A DNA stretch of 64,000 nt from Paracentrotus lividus (lineage: Eukaryota > Echinodermata > Echinoidea > Camarodonta > Echinidae): positions 38,293,148-38,357,147 of the forward strand of contig CALNVZ010000218.1 of the NCBI GenBank assembly GCA_940671915.1. Reading direction: 5' to 3'. Position 1 is the stretch's first letter, and every line of letters starts with the position of its first letter. A program made the position numbers and the translations under genes. Below the pieces are notes generated by a model. That model was not told where the DNA came from, did no database searches, and saw only the letters and a list, made by a program, of their open reading frames with translations. Positions 47,909 to 59,040 of the stretch are shown here, piece by piece.

Positions 47909-48265
47909 TACACTCACTTAGCACTGGTATTGCAACATAGTTAAATGCGTGCATTTTTTTTCACATTTTCAAGTCTTTTATATATTGTAATTTTTCATTC
48001 ATGGCCAGAGGTTTTCCGAAAAATTTTGTATATTCTGAAGGAGGAGACTTGTCTCTTTTCATTCCTGAGATTAGTAAATACTCAGACACGGACGCACTTT
48101 TTTAAACAAAGGGGCGACAAATGAACAAAGACCCCTAAAAATGAACTTTTAAGAGGTGGAGATTATTAGTGAATAAAATTATTAAGGAGGAGTCATATTT
48201 CTCCGAAAACTGTTCACATGTTTTCATTATGTTTGTGGCAAATTAAAAATGACCAAAGAGGTAGC

Positions 48266-48572
48266 ACTACAATGAAAAACAAAAGAAGGAACACCCGGAG
48301 AATATAAAATTATTTCTATCGTTGCCAAGGAAAATTTTAGTACCTTATTACAGAAGCGATTTAATGCAAGTTTATTCTTCCGAATTCCCAAATTACTGTT
48401 GAATTCTTGTAGTAAATATAATGTCGTTTACAATAGAAATCAAAGTTTTCACACTTCTATTATATTTTGCTGGATATTCATGACGCCTGATTTTGCCACG
48501 CATCCTCCTTAGCAACGGTGTAACAGAATTTTGTCTTCTCCGGGTGTTCCTTCTTTTGTTTTTCATTGTAGT
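48266..48572. mobile_element. 307-bp MITE with perfect 37-bp terminal repeats
   Basis: The first 37 bases (from ACTACAATGAAAAACAAAAG) and the last 37 are exact inverts. The interior is AT-rich. The lack of any difference between the ends suggests recent activity. No clear target duplication is seen. Confidence 0.85.
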
Positions 48573-49229
48573 TACTCTTTAGTCTACCAGTCATGTACAA
48601 AATTGTCACGGCGATGAGATGGTGACGTCGCCATGACTAACTTGTTCGCCACTGGAAAATGTCTTGAAAACTCAAACATGATTGATTTTATCCAGTTGCA
48701 AGCAAGTCGCAGCGATGTTGCAGAGATTTCGTCATGACTGCTCTGACTAAAGTTTACTCGTAAAGAAATTTCAAACACGTTTGACATTTTTAAAGCCAAA
48801 CTTTAAAATTTTTGTGCAAGAAAGTCAGGAGACGACTCCACAGCTTCAGAGACTATAGTCGTGAACTAGTCACTAACTAGACTCATGCATCACCAGTACA
48901 GTGAGATGCATTTTTAATGATGTAAGGTTCAGCTGTTTTTTTATATAGATGAAAACTAATTAAGATTTCAGGGTGTCAATGTTTCAGTTGTTGTGATTGC
49001 TTTCACATGCAGAATCTGCAAACTTGGAATGGGCTGAAATGCACTGCTGTTACATAATAGACTCTCTATATATTCAAAATTAATGATGCGAGACCAATAA
49101 TGTTTTCATAAAAGTTACAAAATTGTTTTGGCTTTCAAAATATACATATCAAATTGGCAATATTCTTTATTTTAGAAGATATTTAGCGCCCAATCAGAGG
49201 GACATTTTTTTTTGGGGGGGGGAACGCGC

Positions 49230-50029
49230 TTTACAACGAATAGGTCAAAGGTCAAAGTAAAAGAAGGAGGTTTTGGCCAAAGTGTTTGGTTTTGACCTTA
49301 GTCTTATTGGGCCGCATTACTTGGAATTTTCATTTAACACTCTTAACGTGTTCTACTTGATCCCAAGAACCAGGAAATGTTCGTTTTCATTGACCTATGC
49401 TCTGTAAATGAGGTGAAAAATCCAAACAATCATTAGTTTTTTGGGGGCTATTTCGAGGTTTTTTAGCAGCATTTGAACTTTGCCCTTATCTTGAGGTCAT
49501 ACGTGTCAACGAAAAAGAATAGTAACGTTGATATTCTGATTCACGAGGTCAAGTAGAACAAAAATAATTATGGTTATCAAAATCAATAAGCTATGATATT
49601 GCCCAATGGGACAAAGGTCAAGACACACACACAGAAAGTTCAAGGAATACGAAAGGGCCGAAGATTTCTGTCTTGACCATAGTCCTGTTATAGCTTAATC
49701 ATTTAGATAGCCACATTTTCTTTTGTTCTACATGACCCCATGAATCTGAAAATCAACCTTGCTACTGTTTCATTGACACGTACCTGTATGACCTCAAGCT
49801 TGATAAGGTCAAAGTTCAAATAAAATGACGCTAAAAAACCTGGAAATACAAGAAACTATGTATTTTTGGGACTTTTCACGTCAATTTAAGGTCATAGGTC
49901 AATGAAAACGAACACTTCCTGGCTCATGGGATCAAGTAGAACACGTAATAAGACTATAAGGTCAAAACCAAACTCTTTGGCCAAAACCTCTTTCTTTAAC
50001 TTTGACTTTTGACCTATTCGCTGTATAAG
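49230..50029. repeat. 800-bp palindrome rich in AGGTCA half-sites
   Basis: The left part, AGGTCAAAGGTCAAAGTAAA then GAGGTTTTGGCCAAAGTG, is mirrored at the right by CTCTTTGGCCAAAACCTC and TTTGACTTTTGACCTATTCG. Inner blocks such as TCTACTTGATCCCAAGAACC and GGGATCAAGTAGAA are mirrored too. The centre is near 49630. A further partly related segment continues to about 50250. Confidence 0.7.
49242..49254 (+). promoter_or_regulatory. Perfect DR1 motif
   Basis: AGGTCA-A-AGGTCA within the left arm of a palindromic repeat. It has the form of a nuclear-receptor site; activity is unknown. Confidence 0.3.
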
Positions 50030-50523
50030 TTTAACTATGTTGGTAACTAACATGAATATGTTTAACTTGATGCCATCAACCAAAAAATATATGTCGTCAT
50101 AAAAAAAATTATGTTGACACCATCGACCTTGCAATAAGGTCAAAGTTCACAGAAACTCAGGTTTTTGCTCAAAATGATGCCATTTCCAGGTTGTTAATCA
50201 TCATATAAATTAACCTTTGCCCTAATTTTAAGGTCATAAGAGTCACCAGAATGTGGCAGCAATGTCAGGCTAGTATGACCTATGTTGTATTCTTGATAAG
50301 TTGCTGTTGATATTGTCTATGGATATATTATGTCTGATTGTCGTGAAGCTTGACACAATTATGCATTGCATTATGCATAAATAGACTAATTTGCATATTG
50401 CTCAAAACTGGGTGCTCGGGTGAAAAAATGTTAATATACTTAATTGCTAGTTATAAAATTATTTACAAGTTGATACCAAATTTGACACAATTTGAAGAAA
50501 ATTATGTTTATGTTAATGAAGTC

Positions 50524-50536
50524 TGACCTTTGACCT
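50524..50536 (-). promoter_or_regulatory. Perfect DR1 motif (inverse)
   Basis: TGACCTTTGACCT, the inverse of AGGTCA-A-AGGTCA, lies about 900 bp upstream of the putative mitochondrial-protein exon at 51442. Function is not shown. Confidence 0.3.
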
Positions 50537-50539
50537 CCA

Positions 50540-51441
50540 TTTTGGGTCACAAAAGGTCAATTAAAAAATTGGCGACATATATTTTCTGATTTTTGTGATC
50601 AAGTAGAACATATTTATATACTAGTATGTTGCCAAACATTAACATGACTTGCAAACGAAAATAGATAGATGGCCCCAAGGCCCACTATTCCTTTCATTAC
50701 CGGCAAAACTTTGTGACCAAACCCCTTTTGAGCCGAAAGTGACCAATCGCAGGAAATTTTTTAACATCAACAATTACTAAGATTGTTCTATTTGTAATAT
50801 AAGAGAGGGGTGTTTTCTATAGCAACAATGTGCATATTATTTGCAATAGCGCATTGTATCATTTGGGTCAGAGATTGTTAGCCTTTGCAATCATTTGCAA
50901 TATTTTATTTGATCAAGGCACATAAAATATCAAAGAAGCAGATACTTTGAACGTGAAGTGCATCATAAGCAAATTCACAAGACTATTTATCATCCTGCAT
51001 GTGGGATTGAATTAGAATGAGCCATTGATGATTGACAATGAGTGATTGCAAAGATTAGTCTGTTTTTCAGTCGCACAATGCAACGTAGTATTCCTACATT
51101 CAAATTTTCGTTTTATTTATAAGGTGTTGGAGAGCACTGATAATTGTTTTTCATTTTTTAACGTATTAAAATCAATATTTTTTATTTTTCATGACAGTAC
51201 CTCGTCATAAGTCATACTAGTATTATGAAAGTTTGGGTAGGATACTTTGACTAAAGACTACGATATATATTAAAATGTCATCTCAATGGCCGACGAAAGT
51301 TTCTGAGCAGTGACGATGTTTTATGTCTGCAGCTGAAGTTAGGAAATCAGTTTCTTGAACCCCTCATGATTTTATAGATCATTGTTCTGATTCTACCAGG
51401 ATTGTATTACCATTCTACTGGACATTACGAGAGATTGAGCG
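50540..51441. other. Non-coding stretch upstream of putative exon
   Basis: AT-rich. No promoter box is convincing, and no bounded repeat is seen. Confidence 0.35.
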
Positions 51442-51567
51442 ATGTTTACTTGGAGAACAAGTCGAGTTATCGCGGGATGCTGTCGTCGCTACGCTACCTC
51501 CACCTCCGGAGGCGACCAGGCCAGGCTCCAAGGGTTGAAGGCTCTGCGGCTTCCGCAGATGAACAAG
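51442..51567 (+). CDS. Putative first exon with mitochondrial-type presequence
   Basis: ATG with G at -3 opens 42 codons that end exactly at AAG|GTACAC, a plausible donor, in phase 0. The peptide starts MFTWRTSRVIAGCCRRYATS and ends LKALRLPQMNK. It has no acidic residue in the first 20, several Arg, and an R-R-Y-A-T-S stretch resembling a mitochondrial processing site. GC content is higher than in neighbouring DNA. The family is not recognised, and no following exon was identified in the window. Other frames through the same bases are also open, so this is an inference from signal-like composition. Confidence 0.4.
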
Positions 51568-52504
51568 GTACACAGCCACATATTTTTCTTGAAGAATTCT
51601 GGTGGGTGGGTACTGCATGATTTCCTCGTCTAGGATGGAACATGTAGGCACAGTCTATGCGCTTGGATTTTGAAAATTAATGACTCTAACAAACCTTCTT
51701 CTTCTAATTTCCTGCATGTTTGAAAAAATAATTAAATTCATGGTTTATGAAATTATGTGAACTTCTCTAAGTTTAGTTTTAATGACATTCTGAGGAAGTG
51801 GTCCATTATTTAAAAGATGGGTGTCTGAACTTAAGTTATGCTCATTTTGCAATCTCCCCATCATTTCAACATTTTGTCAAGAGCTGCCCAGGAACAAGAG
51901 ATGGTTAAAATGGTTAAAACTTGACTGTGGTATACTGACATTAATACTGTCATACTCAATTAATTAAAACTTTGTAAATTTGTAATGCAAGTGTTGTATT
52001 CTTGGAACTATAAAATAGAAATGGAAACATGTAGACTCTATGTACATTTATGAGACCATTTCATCCATGGACATGACCTGCATGTAGATGTAATTTGCAT
52101 AATTTATCATAAATATTTTATTTCTCCATAAACAGAATAAGATGTTTTGGGTTTCATGATTAATTTCCACCGGTTTTGTTTTTATATTATATGATTTTGG
52201 TGTCCAAGTAATACAAAAATATTCATATCAACAAATTTTTCTTAGTAAAATTGTAAAATTTGACTGTTAAGTTTTGTTATGTTACAAAAGATGGTCTTCA
52301 TAAAATTGTCTTTTCGGGGACCTTACATTTATCTTGGACTTGTCATATGCCATATACCGGTTTATGGTGTTCCTGACTCGATCTTTGTTAAACTAGAGCA
52401 GATGGTGCAGGTGTTCATATCTTCAGGTGTCAGGTGCACATACATTAAGGTACAAAGTCTGCAGGACTGCTGTTGCTTTCTACATGCATGTGTGATGGTA
52501 AACT

Positions 52505-52850
52505 ACCAATTGGTCTAAGCCCACTTCGCCTATTTACCATTCAGTCTAATTCCCATTTGGTCTAATGTCCATTTCATCTAATGCCAATTGGTCTAACACT
52601 ACTTGGTCGATTCCTGTAACTGACTGGAAATATACCCAATATTCATTTGGGAATAGACGAAAAGGCATTTAGAACATTTGGCTATTAGACGAATCAGCAA
52701 TTAGACAAAGTGGTCATTAGACCAAATGAGAATTAGACCAAGTATGTGTTAGAAAAAGTGGAAGTTTGGCTAAACTGTAAGTTGACCATGTGGTGGTATT
52801 AGACGATCAGATAATTGGACCAACTGCTGTTAGACCAAGTGGATATAAAC
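52505..52850. mobile_element. Foldback-like element with CATTTGGTCTAAT ladder
   Basis: The left arm (about 52505-52615) contains repeated CCAATTGGTCTAA and CCATTTGGTCTAATG units every 17-20 bp. The right arm (about 52660-52850) contains the inverse, CATTAGACCAAATGA and similar. The arms face each other across a short centre (about 45 bp). No coding potential. Confidence 0.7.
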
Positions 52851-52864
52851 CTGTGTGATTAGTA

Positions 52865-53108
52865 TTTTTTTGTTTTTGGGAGGGGGGGTTGGGTGTTTGG
52901 ACACCTACAAAAATTGAAGCCTTGTGTTTTGTCTCACCATCAAGCAAAAATATAGGTTGAATAATGTTTATTTTCATAAGGATATTTATTCTTTATAATA
53001 TATTTTTAAACATTCTGTGCAAAAAAAATTAAAGACATTGCTTGTAACATTTTCAAATGGCTGGTGTGTTCGGACACCCAACCTGTCTGGATACACAACA
53101 ACTTGGTA
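52865..53108. mobile_element. MITE-like element, GTCCGGACA-related termini
   Basis: The left end includes GGTGTTTGGACACCTA and the right end GTCTGGATACACAACAACTTGGTAT. The same layout recurs at 55150-55392, including the inner ATAGGTTGAATAATGTTTAT-like block. Confidence 0.55.
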
Positions 53109-53177
53109 TGTTTGTCTAATACATTTTTTTTCATGAAAAATTACTGGTTTTTAACATAATAAATCGTTTTAGTCAGA

Positions 53178-53469
53178 AGCGGATCTAGAGGGGGGGGGGG
53201 TTGGGGGGTTGCAACCCCCCCCCAAAAAAAAAAAAAATCCAGGGACCATTTTTTAAAATCTTAAAAAGTTTAAATGCAAGAAAACGGCATTTTCACACAC
53301 AGATTTTCAAAATTTTCCCTACTGTGGGAGGGGGACACCCCCCTCCCACACCCCTCCCCCTCGCTCGCTCCGCTGCTTGGACTCGGTCGCTACGCTCCCT
53401 CGCATACCACTCCAACCCCCCCCCTTTACCACTCAAACCCCCCCCCCTTTTAAAAGCTGGATCCGCCCT
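53178..53469. mobile_element. MITE-like element, GCGGATC termini
   Basis: AGCGGATCTAG followed by a G run is mirrored by a C-rich end and CTGGATCCGCC. The interior has C-rich, CGCTCGCTCCGCTGC-like sequence. An open frame across it is Pro-rich simple peptide and not a gene. Confidence 0.6.
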
Positions 53470-53477
53470 AACTATAC

Positions 53478-53508
53478 ACAGCCCCGTTGCCGAAGGCGAC
53501 GGGGCTGT
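53478..53508. repeat. 14-bp GC-rich hairpin with GAA loop
   Basis: ACAGCCCCGTTGCC, GAA, GGCGACGGGGCTGT: fully paired except for one T-G wobble. A close relative is at 54932-54958. Confidence 0.75.
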
Positions 53509-53672
53509 ACTTCCACCACCCCTATAACAGCGTAACTTTCAGTGATGATGAGCGCAAAGTGAATTATACTGGTCAATTTAATCAATCTAATGTTAAAATG
53601 TTGTTGTAAGGTTTCTATGTTTCACGCGTAACAACGACTAAAAATGAAATATATAAGAGCTTCTTGACTTAC

Positions 53673-53708
53673 CAAATTGAATTTTCCGTTGGCCTTTTCT
53701 CTTCTCAT
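53673..53708 (-). CDS. Tentative short first exon, minus strand
   Basis: ATG followed by 12 codons (MRREKANGKFNL) ends at TTG|GTAAGT, a strong donor. About 30 bases upstream on this strand is the CRE palindrome TGACGTCA (53739-53746). Two other ATGs lie just upstream in another frame and terminate at once. It stands about 790 bp from, and divergent to, the 54498 exon. Support is only a good donor and promoter-like context; it may be chance. Confidence 0.22.
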
Positions 53709-53738
53709 AGTGTTGGTGCCATCGCTGCCATTTTTCTA

Positions 53739-53746
53739 TGACGTCA
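53739..53746. promoter_or_regulatory. CRE palindrome TGACGTCA
   Basis: Perfect cAMP-response-element consensus (bound by CREB/ATF proteins) between two putative divergent first exons. CpG is more frequent here than in the window generally. Confidence 0.35.
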
Positions 53747-54497
53747 TTTTACTGTGCGAAGACGTATGGCGAAGACAACGCACGCACGGAGAAATATACG
53801 TGATGGACTCAATTTTCCTTGTATTTTTCTACATTTTTAGTTGATACTTCAATGTGAAACATTCGCAGATGTCACTAATTCGAGGAAAAACTTCAAAGAA
53901 TTGATTCAATGTGAGTATGAATTCAAATAAGGTATGGACCACGAAATTTGTGGTCATGTATAGATATTTTCAAAACTTCGCCAAATATGTCAACTGGTCG
54001 GTTTAGATCCACCCCTGCTAGTTTCCTTAAAAAAAAAACCATTTCATACTCGTGAGTAATATAATAGGCCTACAAAGTTTGTTTACAATCTGATCCTAGA
54101 GCTGGAAGAGCAACAGTTTCCCCCAAAGCAATTGAATTAGAATATAACGGTACCAGTACAGCTATTGTTTGCTTTATTGATTGATTGCAAAGGTGGATCG
54201 ATTTTTGTAAAGAAATTCACGCTGGGTGACCCCATGTTCGCATTTTCCCTTTGTATAGCTTCAAGAAAGTTTGTAGACAAACCCCCAGTCGAGCCGCGCC
54301 CCCGTTGATATCCGTTGTTGTTCATCTATAATGCGCGCGTGTCGCTGTGTTTTTGTTTGTTTTGTGTTTTTTTTAACGAGCGCGCGCACGCACGATCAGC
54401 TGTTTGTGTGCGCGCTCGCAGTATTGAACAGTTCATCAAATCAGTAGGATAATCTCGGAACATCGTTCACGATTTGTCTATTATTATAAATTCAACA

Positions 54498-54590
54498 ATG
54501 TCGTCAGCACCAAAACATTGGCAGAGGGACCATCTACAGCATTCCAGACATTATGGACCTGATATTTTACGGGATACAAAGCTAAATAAG
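54498..54590 (+). CDS. Putative first coding exon, family unknown
   Basis: ATG with A at -3 opens 31 codons, MSSAPKHWQRDHLQHSRHYG then PDILRDTKLNK, ending at AAG|GTAGAT in phase 0. Upstream 54330-54430 is CpG-rich with GAGCGCGCGCAC facing GTGTGCGCGCTC, which looks like promoter-type sequence. The peptide is basic and His-rich with no recognised domain. No downstream exon was identified before the window ends. It could be a real gene start continuing to the right or a chance frame. Confidence 0.4.
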
Positions 54591-54852
54591 GTAGATATTT
54601 GATGTTAAAGATGTGTTCCATTTCGATCGGTCGGGGAATTGGTACCGGTACCCGGGATTTGTTACACAGCCACCCCGGAGTTCTGGCAGGCTAGCTCGTG
54701 TTCGTAGCCGTTGCAAACATGTCGTTGGATTTCGATGTGACCCGCGGCACCGCACCTCTCCGGACGACCGGAGTGTCATTTTTTGTTGTTGCTGACCTCG
54801 TACATTGTTCCGCTGGCTGCTGAAATTTCCATTTCAATATTTGTATGAAAGA

Positions 54853-57202
54853 AGTGCCTAAGTCTGCGCACCTAAAATTCGATCTTGATTTTATTACAAA
54901 GTAAAATATTATGTAGGATGCTAGACTGACCAGTCCCCGTCGCGAAGCGACGGGAACTGACTGATGATTAGTTGTGGGGCTGGTGATGGTATACCCCGAA
55001 TCTCTCACAAGTAATATATTTACAAAAAAATGATATTCACATTGAATTTATGTAACTACCAAGTTACAAGAGCAGATAGGTTCTTCCACATATTTATGTT
55101 GTCATAACAGATATAAGACAGTCACATACAGCATAGCAACCAACATTAGTCAAGTAGGATGGGGAGGCCCGTTGTCCGGACACTTAACAAAAATGAAGCT
55201 GCTTGTTTGTCTCAGGAATAAGCCAAAATATATGTTGAATGGTGCTTATCTTCATCAATATATTGATGTGTAGATATTTCTATCACTTGTTCCAAAACAT
55301 ACTAAAAGATTGCTTGTAAACCTTTTCAAATAGGCTTTTCAAAATCGTCTGTCGGATAAACAACTGTCCGGACATACAGAACTGGGCTATACTGTAATAT
55401 GGCTGTCTGTCGCCCTCTTGGTTGAATGAGGAAACTCTCAATAATAATTAGCGAAACCAGCTTTAAACCTACCTCAAAATAAATTAGATAATCTATAGTC
55501 TCATTGCAATTATATTCTTCCATTAGATTATTTAAAAATTTGTTTTAGTAAATTTAAGACCCTTTTTGGTATTGCCACCTTGACTTGGCTGTAGGTGCTC
55601 AAGACACTTTTCTGCATTGACTTTCCATTGAAGAAACTGCTGCAATTAAGGACTTCCCAGTGCAAGGTCAATTATCAATTGACCATGCATAAGTGTAGTG
55701 TATGACAGCTCGACAGTGAGTGATTGATATTTGAAGGCAAAAATCAGTTCCAAACACGTAACTTGTGTTTCATATCGCAGGTACAGTACATTGCCGATAT
55801 AAAACCCCGTCGCGCAGCACCGTCTGCTAGCAAGCTAGCTAGGCGGCTAGAGCAGGCGGCTTTAGCGCTCCGTATGCGCTGCTGTTCAAAAGCACAGCGA
55901 TTTTTTTTTTCTACTTCCCATCAACAAGGTCACCCATTCAATATTTCAACTATAAATGAACAGATCCCTTCGAACAGCGCTGTCTATAGTTAGTAGGATG
56001 CAAGTACGTTTGTCCGGACACCTAAAGACCAGTTGACGGAGTAAATACAACCTTTCATCGATTGAAGCTAAGTAGGCGTATAACATAAATACCCCCCAAA
56101 ATAAATTCAATTTTCATAACAGTTATTCATAAAAAGGTGATCGAACTCAACCAGGCCATCCCTCCCAAATACTCGAAAAGTTACCCCTAGTTTTAATGGC
56201 GCGGTTGATGACGTCAAAGAAGTTTAAGGGAATGCTACGGCCAGCATGATTGGGGTTTCGCCTTTAGAAAACACGTTGTATTGCTATGTCAGAACAATAG
56301 AACCCCATGTGTGCTATGAATTCTATTGTTATGAAATGAAAGGGCAAAGTCATTCAGCATGTAGCATTCGTTAACATTTTTTGACGTCATCAGCCGCGCC
56401 ATTATAATAGGGTACTTTTCGAGCACTTGGAGGGATGGCCTGGTTGAGGTTCGATCACATTTTAATGAAATACTTTCTAAATGGAAGATACAAAAGCTTA
56501 AATTGGGAATTGTTGTATTATGAAGAAATATTAGCTTTTGTTTTATATGTAATTTGGGTTTTCATTTCTCGGTCCGGTCTGGGACTTTCAGCAGATAAAA
56601 ACATCATCTTTTGCACTGGACTTATTCAAAATTTATGCAGTAAATAGCAAAAAAATTTGTGAATATTTGTGCTTTGTTATATTGTGTGATATTACTTTCA
56701 ATCGATTAATGAAATATTGATCACAAAGGTCCTAAAATTGCCGCCTTGTCCGGACAAACAACCCGTCCGGACAAACAACAACTGGGTATAAGATTTATCA
56801 ATGTTATTCCGTTCTTCATATTCGATATTCTGATGATCAATGAAACAAAAAATTTCAAGAAATTATTTACAAGAACAATGTTTTTTAAAGATTTTCAGAC
56901 AGGCTTGTCATTTTGTGTAGCAAAACTGAATAGTGCCCATGTCTGCACACTAACTCATTTTGCACGCAATTCAAGCGCAGTGAAGCTTCAGACTTTTCTT
57001 TTTTGACAAAGATTGAAATTTTCAGGGTAGCAAATGAAACTTGCTGAAAATAATTTTTAATCAATTATTTTCACAGTTTTTGGTATCAAAATGGATTGTT
57101 GAGGTTAAGATTGAAAATTAATGTCAGTTTGATGTTTTGTTCTATGAAAATCGCGCATTTACGTGGGTGCGCAGACATAGGCACTGCGCAGACTTGGGCA
57201 CT
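54853..57202. mobile_element. MITE, AGTGCCTAAGTCTGCGCA family (copy 2), split by insertion
   Basis: The left 60 bp (54853-54913) and right 414 bp (56789-57202) align with the ends and body of the intact 42457-42899 copy. Between them lies about 1.87 kb of inserted DNA that starts GTAGGATGC and ends CAACAACTGGG, with TAT on both sides. Confidence 0.75.
54914..56788. mobile_element. Nested insertion with GTCCGGACA-type elements
   Basis: Inserted into the 54853-57202 MITE. It contains a hairpin with GCGAAGC loop (54932-54958), an element with GTTGTCCGGACAC and CTGTCCGGACATACAGAACT ends (about 55150-55392), and a further copy start at about 55990 (AGTAGGATGCAAGTACGTTT). The last ends near 56770 with two GTCCGGACAAACAAC units. 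TTTTCGAGCACTTGGAGGGATGG near 56417 mirrors CCATCCCTCCCAAATACTCGAAAAG near 56157. Confidence 0.6.
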
Positions 57203-58757
57203 CTTACCATACTCTTACCATACCATACAATGGCACTAAACAATGCTAGATAAGAATGTTCTAGATTAGGTCTAATTTCTTATTGAAATTAAATGGTAAA
57301 AATGACAATGAATTTCAATGATGTAGACTCGAACTTTACTGTTTGCAAAAATTTTCATGAGATTTTGGGTGTGTTTTTGTCAGCAAATGATCGGTGGTCT
57401 TTTAAAAATAACTATCAAAAGAAATAGTTTATACAACTGTGGAGATTTATTTCTTGCCCCTTTGTATGACGTATACTTTTGGCCTGGTTGCAGTCTGACG
57501 GACCGCAATCATGAATGAATTTTAAGCTGTCTAAATTCAGTATAATTTGCTTTGTAGAAAACATTGTAGACCTAGATCTACCATGTCTACAGAATTTTTG
57601 AGAGTAAAATTGTTTGTGACGGCGACTCGTTGGTCTAATGTAAAGATTGATTATGATGTGGATTTTTTTTTAAATTGAAATCTTACTGACTTAATCATCT
57701 CAAGTTACTTGCACGACTTGTAATGTTAGGACGCACATGATCCTGATTTATCATGTCATCCTAGTTTGCATGATAAAATCATAATAATAAAACAAACTAT
57801 TGTGAAATTGTAAAATTTGAATACATATATCTTCAAAGTTGTAAATGTATGATGGAGGTACCTCAGTCCACGCACTTTGTTTTCAACTGCTAACACTAAA
57901 ATAATTTTATTTTGTCAATTTTTTTTTAACCTCCAATGAACGTAATATATTCTAACCTAAGGAACATTTCTAGAGAAATTACTACCGAATATTTAGTGAA
58001 TGCGCCAGCTTGAGTCGATTAGCGACCGTGTCAATTTTCTTCACAAAACTGAACGGTACATGTCATTAGTCCACGCAATACAGTAAGGTACGTTCCCAAA
58101 AGTAAAACCCCTCGGCGTGGCCGGAGACGCCGTGGCACGGCGCTTTGTGCGGCGTTCCCTTATCGCGGCGCTTTTGATTCTTTTCGTTCGAAAAGAGCGC
58201 GGGCCAATTTCAACAGACTTCCGTCGTTTTGTTTGTTCCCTGTATAAAGGGAAACATGTATAGCTCCATCTATGGCCATCTACGCCATTGAATGGTAGAA
58301 CACTGCGCCAGAATTAATTGTTTGGGTGTGTGCACTGAATACAGATCAATGGTTCTATGTGTGTGTTTGTGACGGCGGAGCGTGCCAGGCTATAGGACAA
58401 TAGCCAGGGCTACATCAAGACTTTAATCTCGCTTTATATAAATTGACACGCTGTGTTAATTCTTTAATGTACTCTATAATGCTCTGCTTAATCATCTCGG
58501 CTTAATCAAATTAAGGACAGGCCTATATTGAAAACAATGATCTGCCCACAGTCCGGTGCCCTGTAACATAGAGGGGCATACTATCGAGCTTACGATTGGT
58601 ATCTTTAATACAGCTAAGACTTATTGACATCAATCGTAAGATCTTTTAATTTATGTTACAGCTAGGCAGAGGTCTGTGACTATACGAGAGGATGCAATAA
58701 ATATGTTTAGCCCTAAAGTTTTGTTCCAGTTTTTTTCCACCTTTCTGTAATAAATAA
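57203..58757. other. Non-coding stretch; GC-rich island near 58.1 kb
   Basis: Mostly AT-rich. A CpG-rich segment at 58100-58210 contains CGGCGT/ACGCCG palindromic pieces. No exon is supported. Confidence 0.35.
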
Positions 58758-59040
58758 CTATGCGGTATTCATGGCGATATCTCTCTTCGCAGAGACGGAT
58801 TTGGGACTTCTTTGAGACGGTTTTGAAATTTGTCGCGGGGTCGTCGCAGAGATGTCTCCGAGACGTCCCGTGATACGAAAAGCGTCTTCACAACGGAAAA
58901 AAGGTATTAGAGACGTCTCCGATATTTTTTCTCTTCGCCGGAGACACCTTTTTCGTTGCGGAGACGTCTCCGTGACATATTTCAAAACCGCCTTCAACAT
59001 TTCAAAGTAGTCCCTCGTTCCGCGAAGATACAACATATAA
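58757..59040. mobile_element. Palindromic element with GAGACGTCTC units (copy 1)
   Basis: Multiple GGAGACGTCTCCG and AGAGACGTCTCCGA palindromes are arranged symmetrically. Left TTTGAGACGGTTTTGAAATT is mirrored by ATTTCAAAACCGCCTTCAAC. Related sequence lies at 63235-63477 and 63497-63650. Confidence 0.65.

Noticed and set aside
53201-53527. 108-codon Pro-rich frame
   Set aside because: Lies within a GCGGATC-type MITE with C runs.
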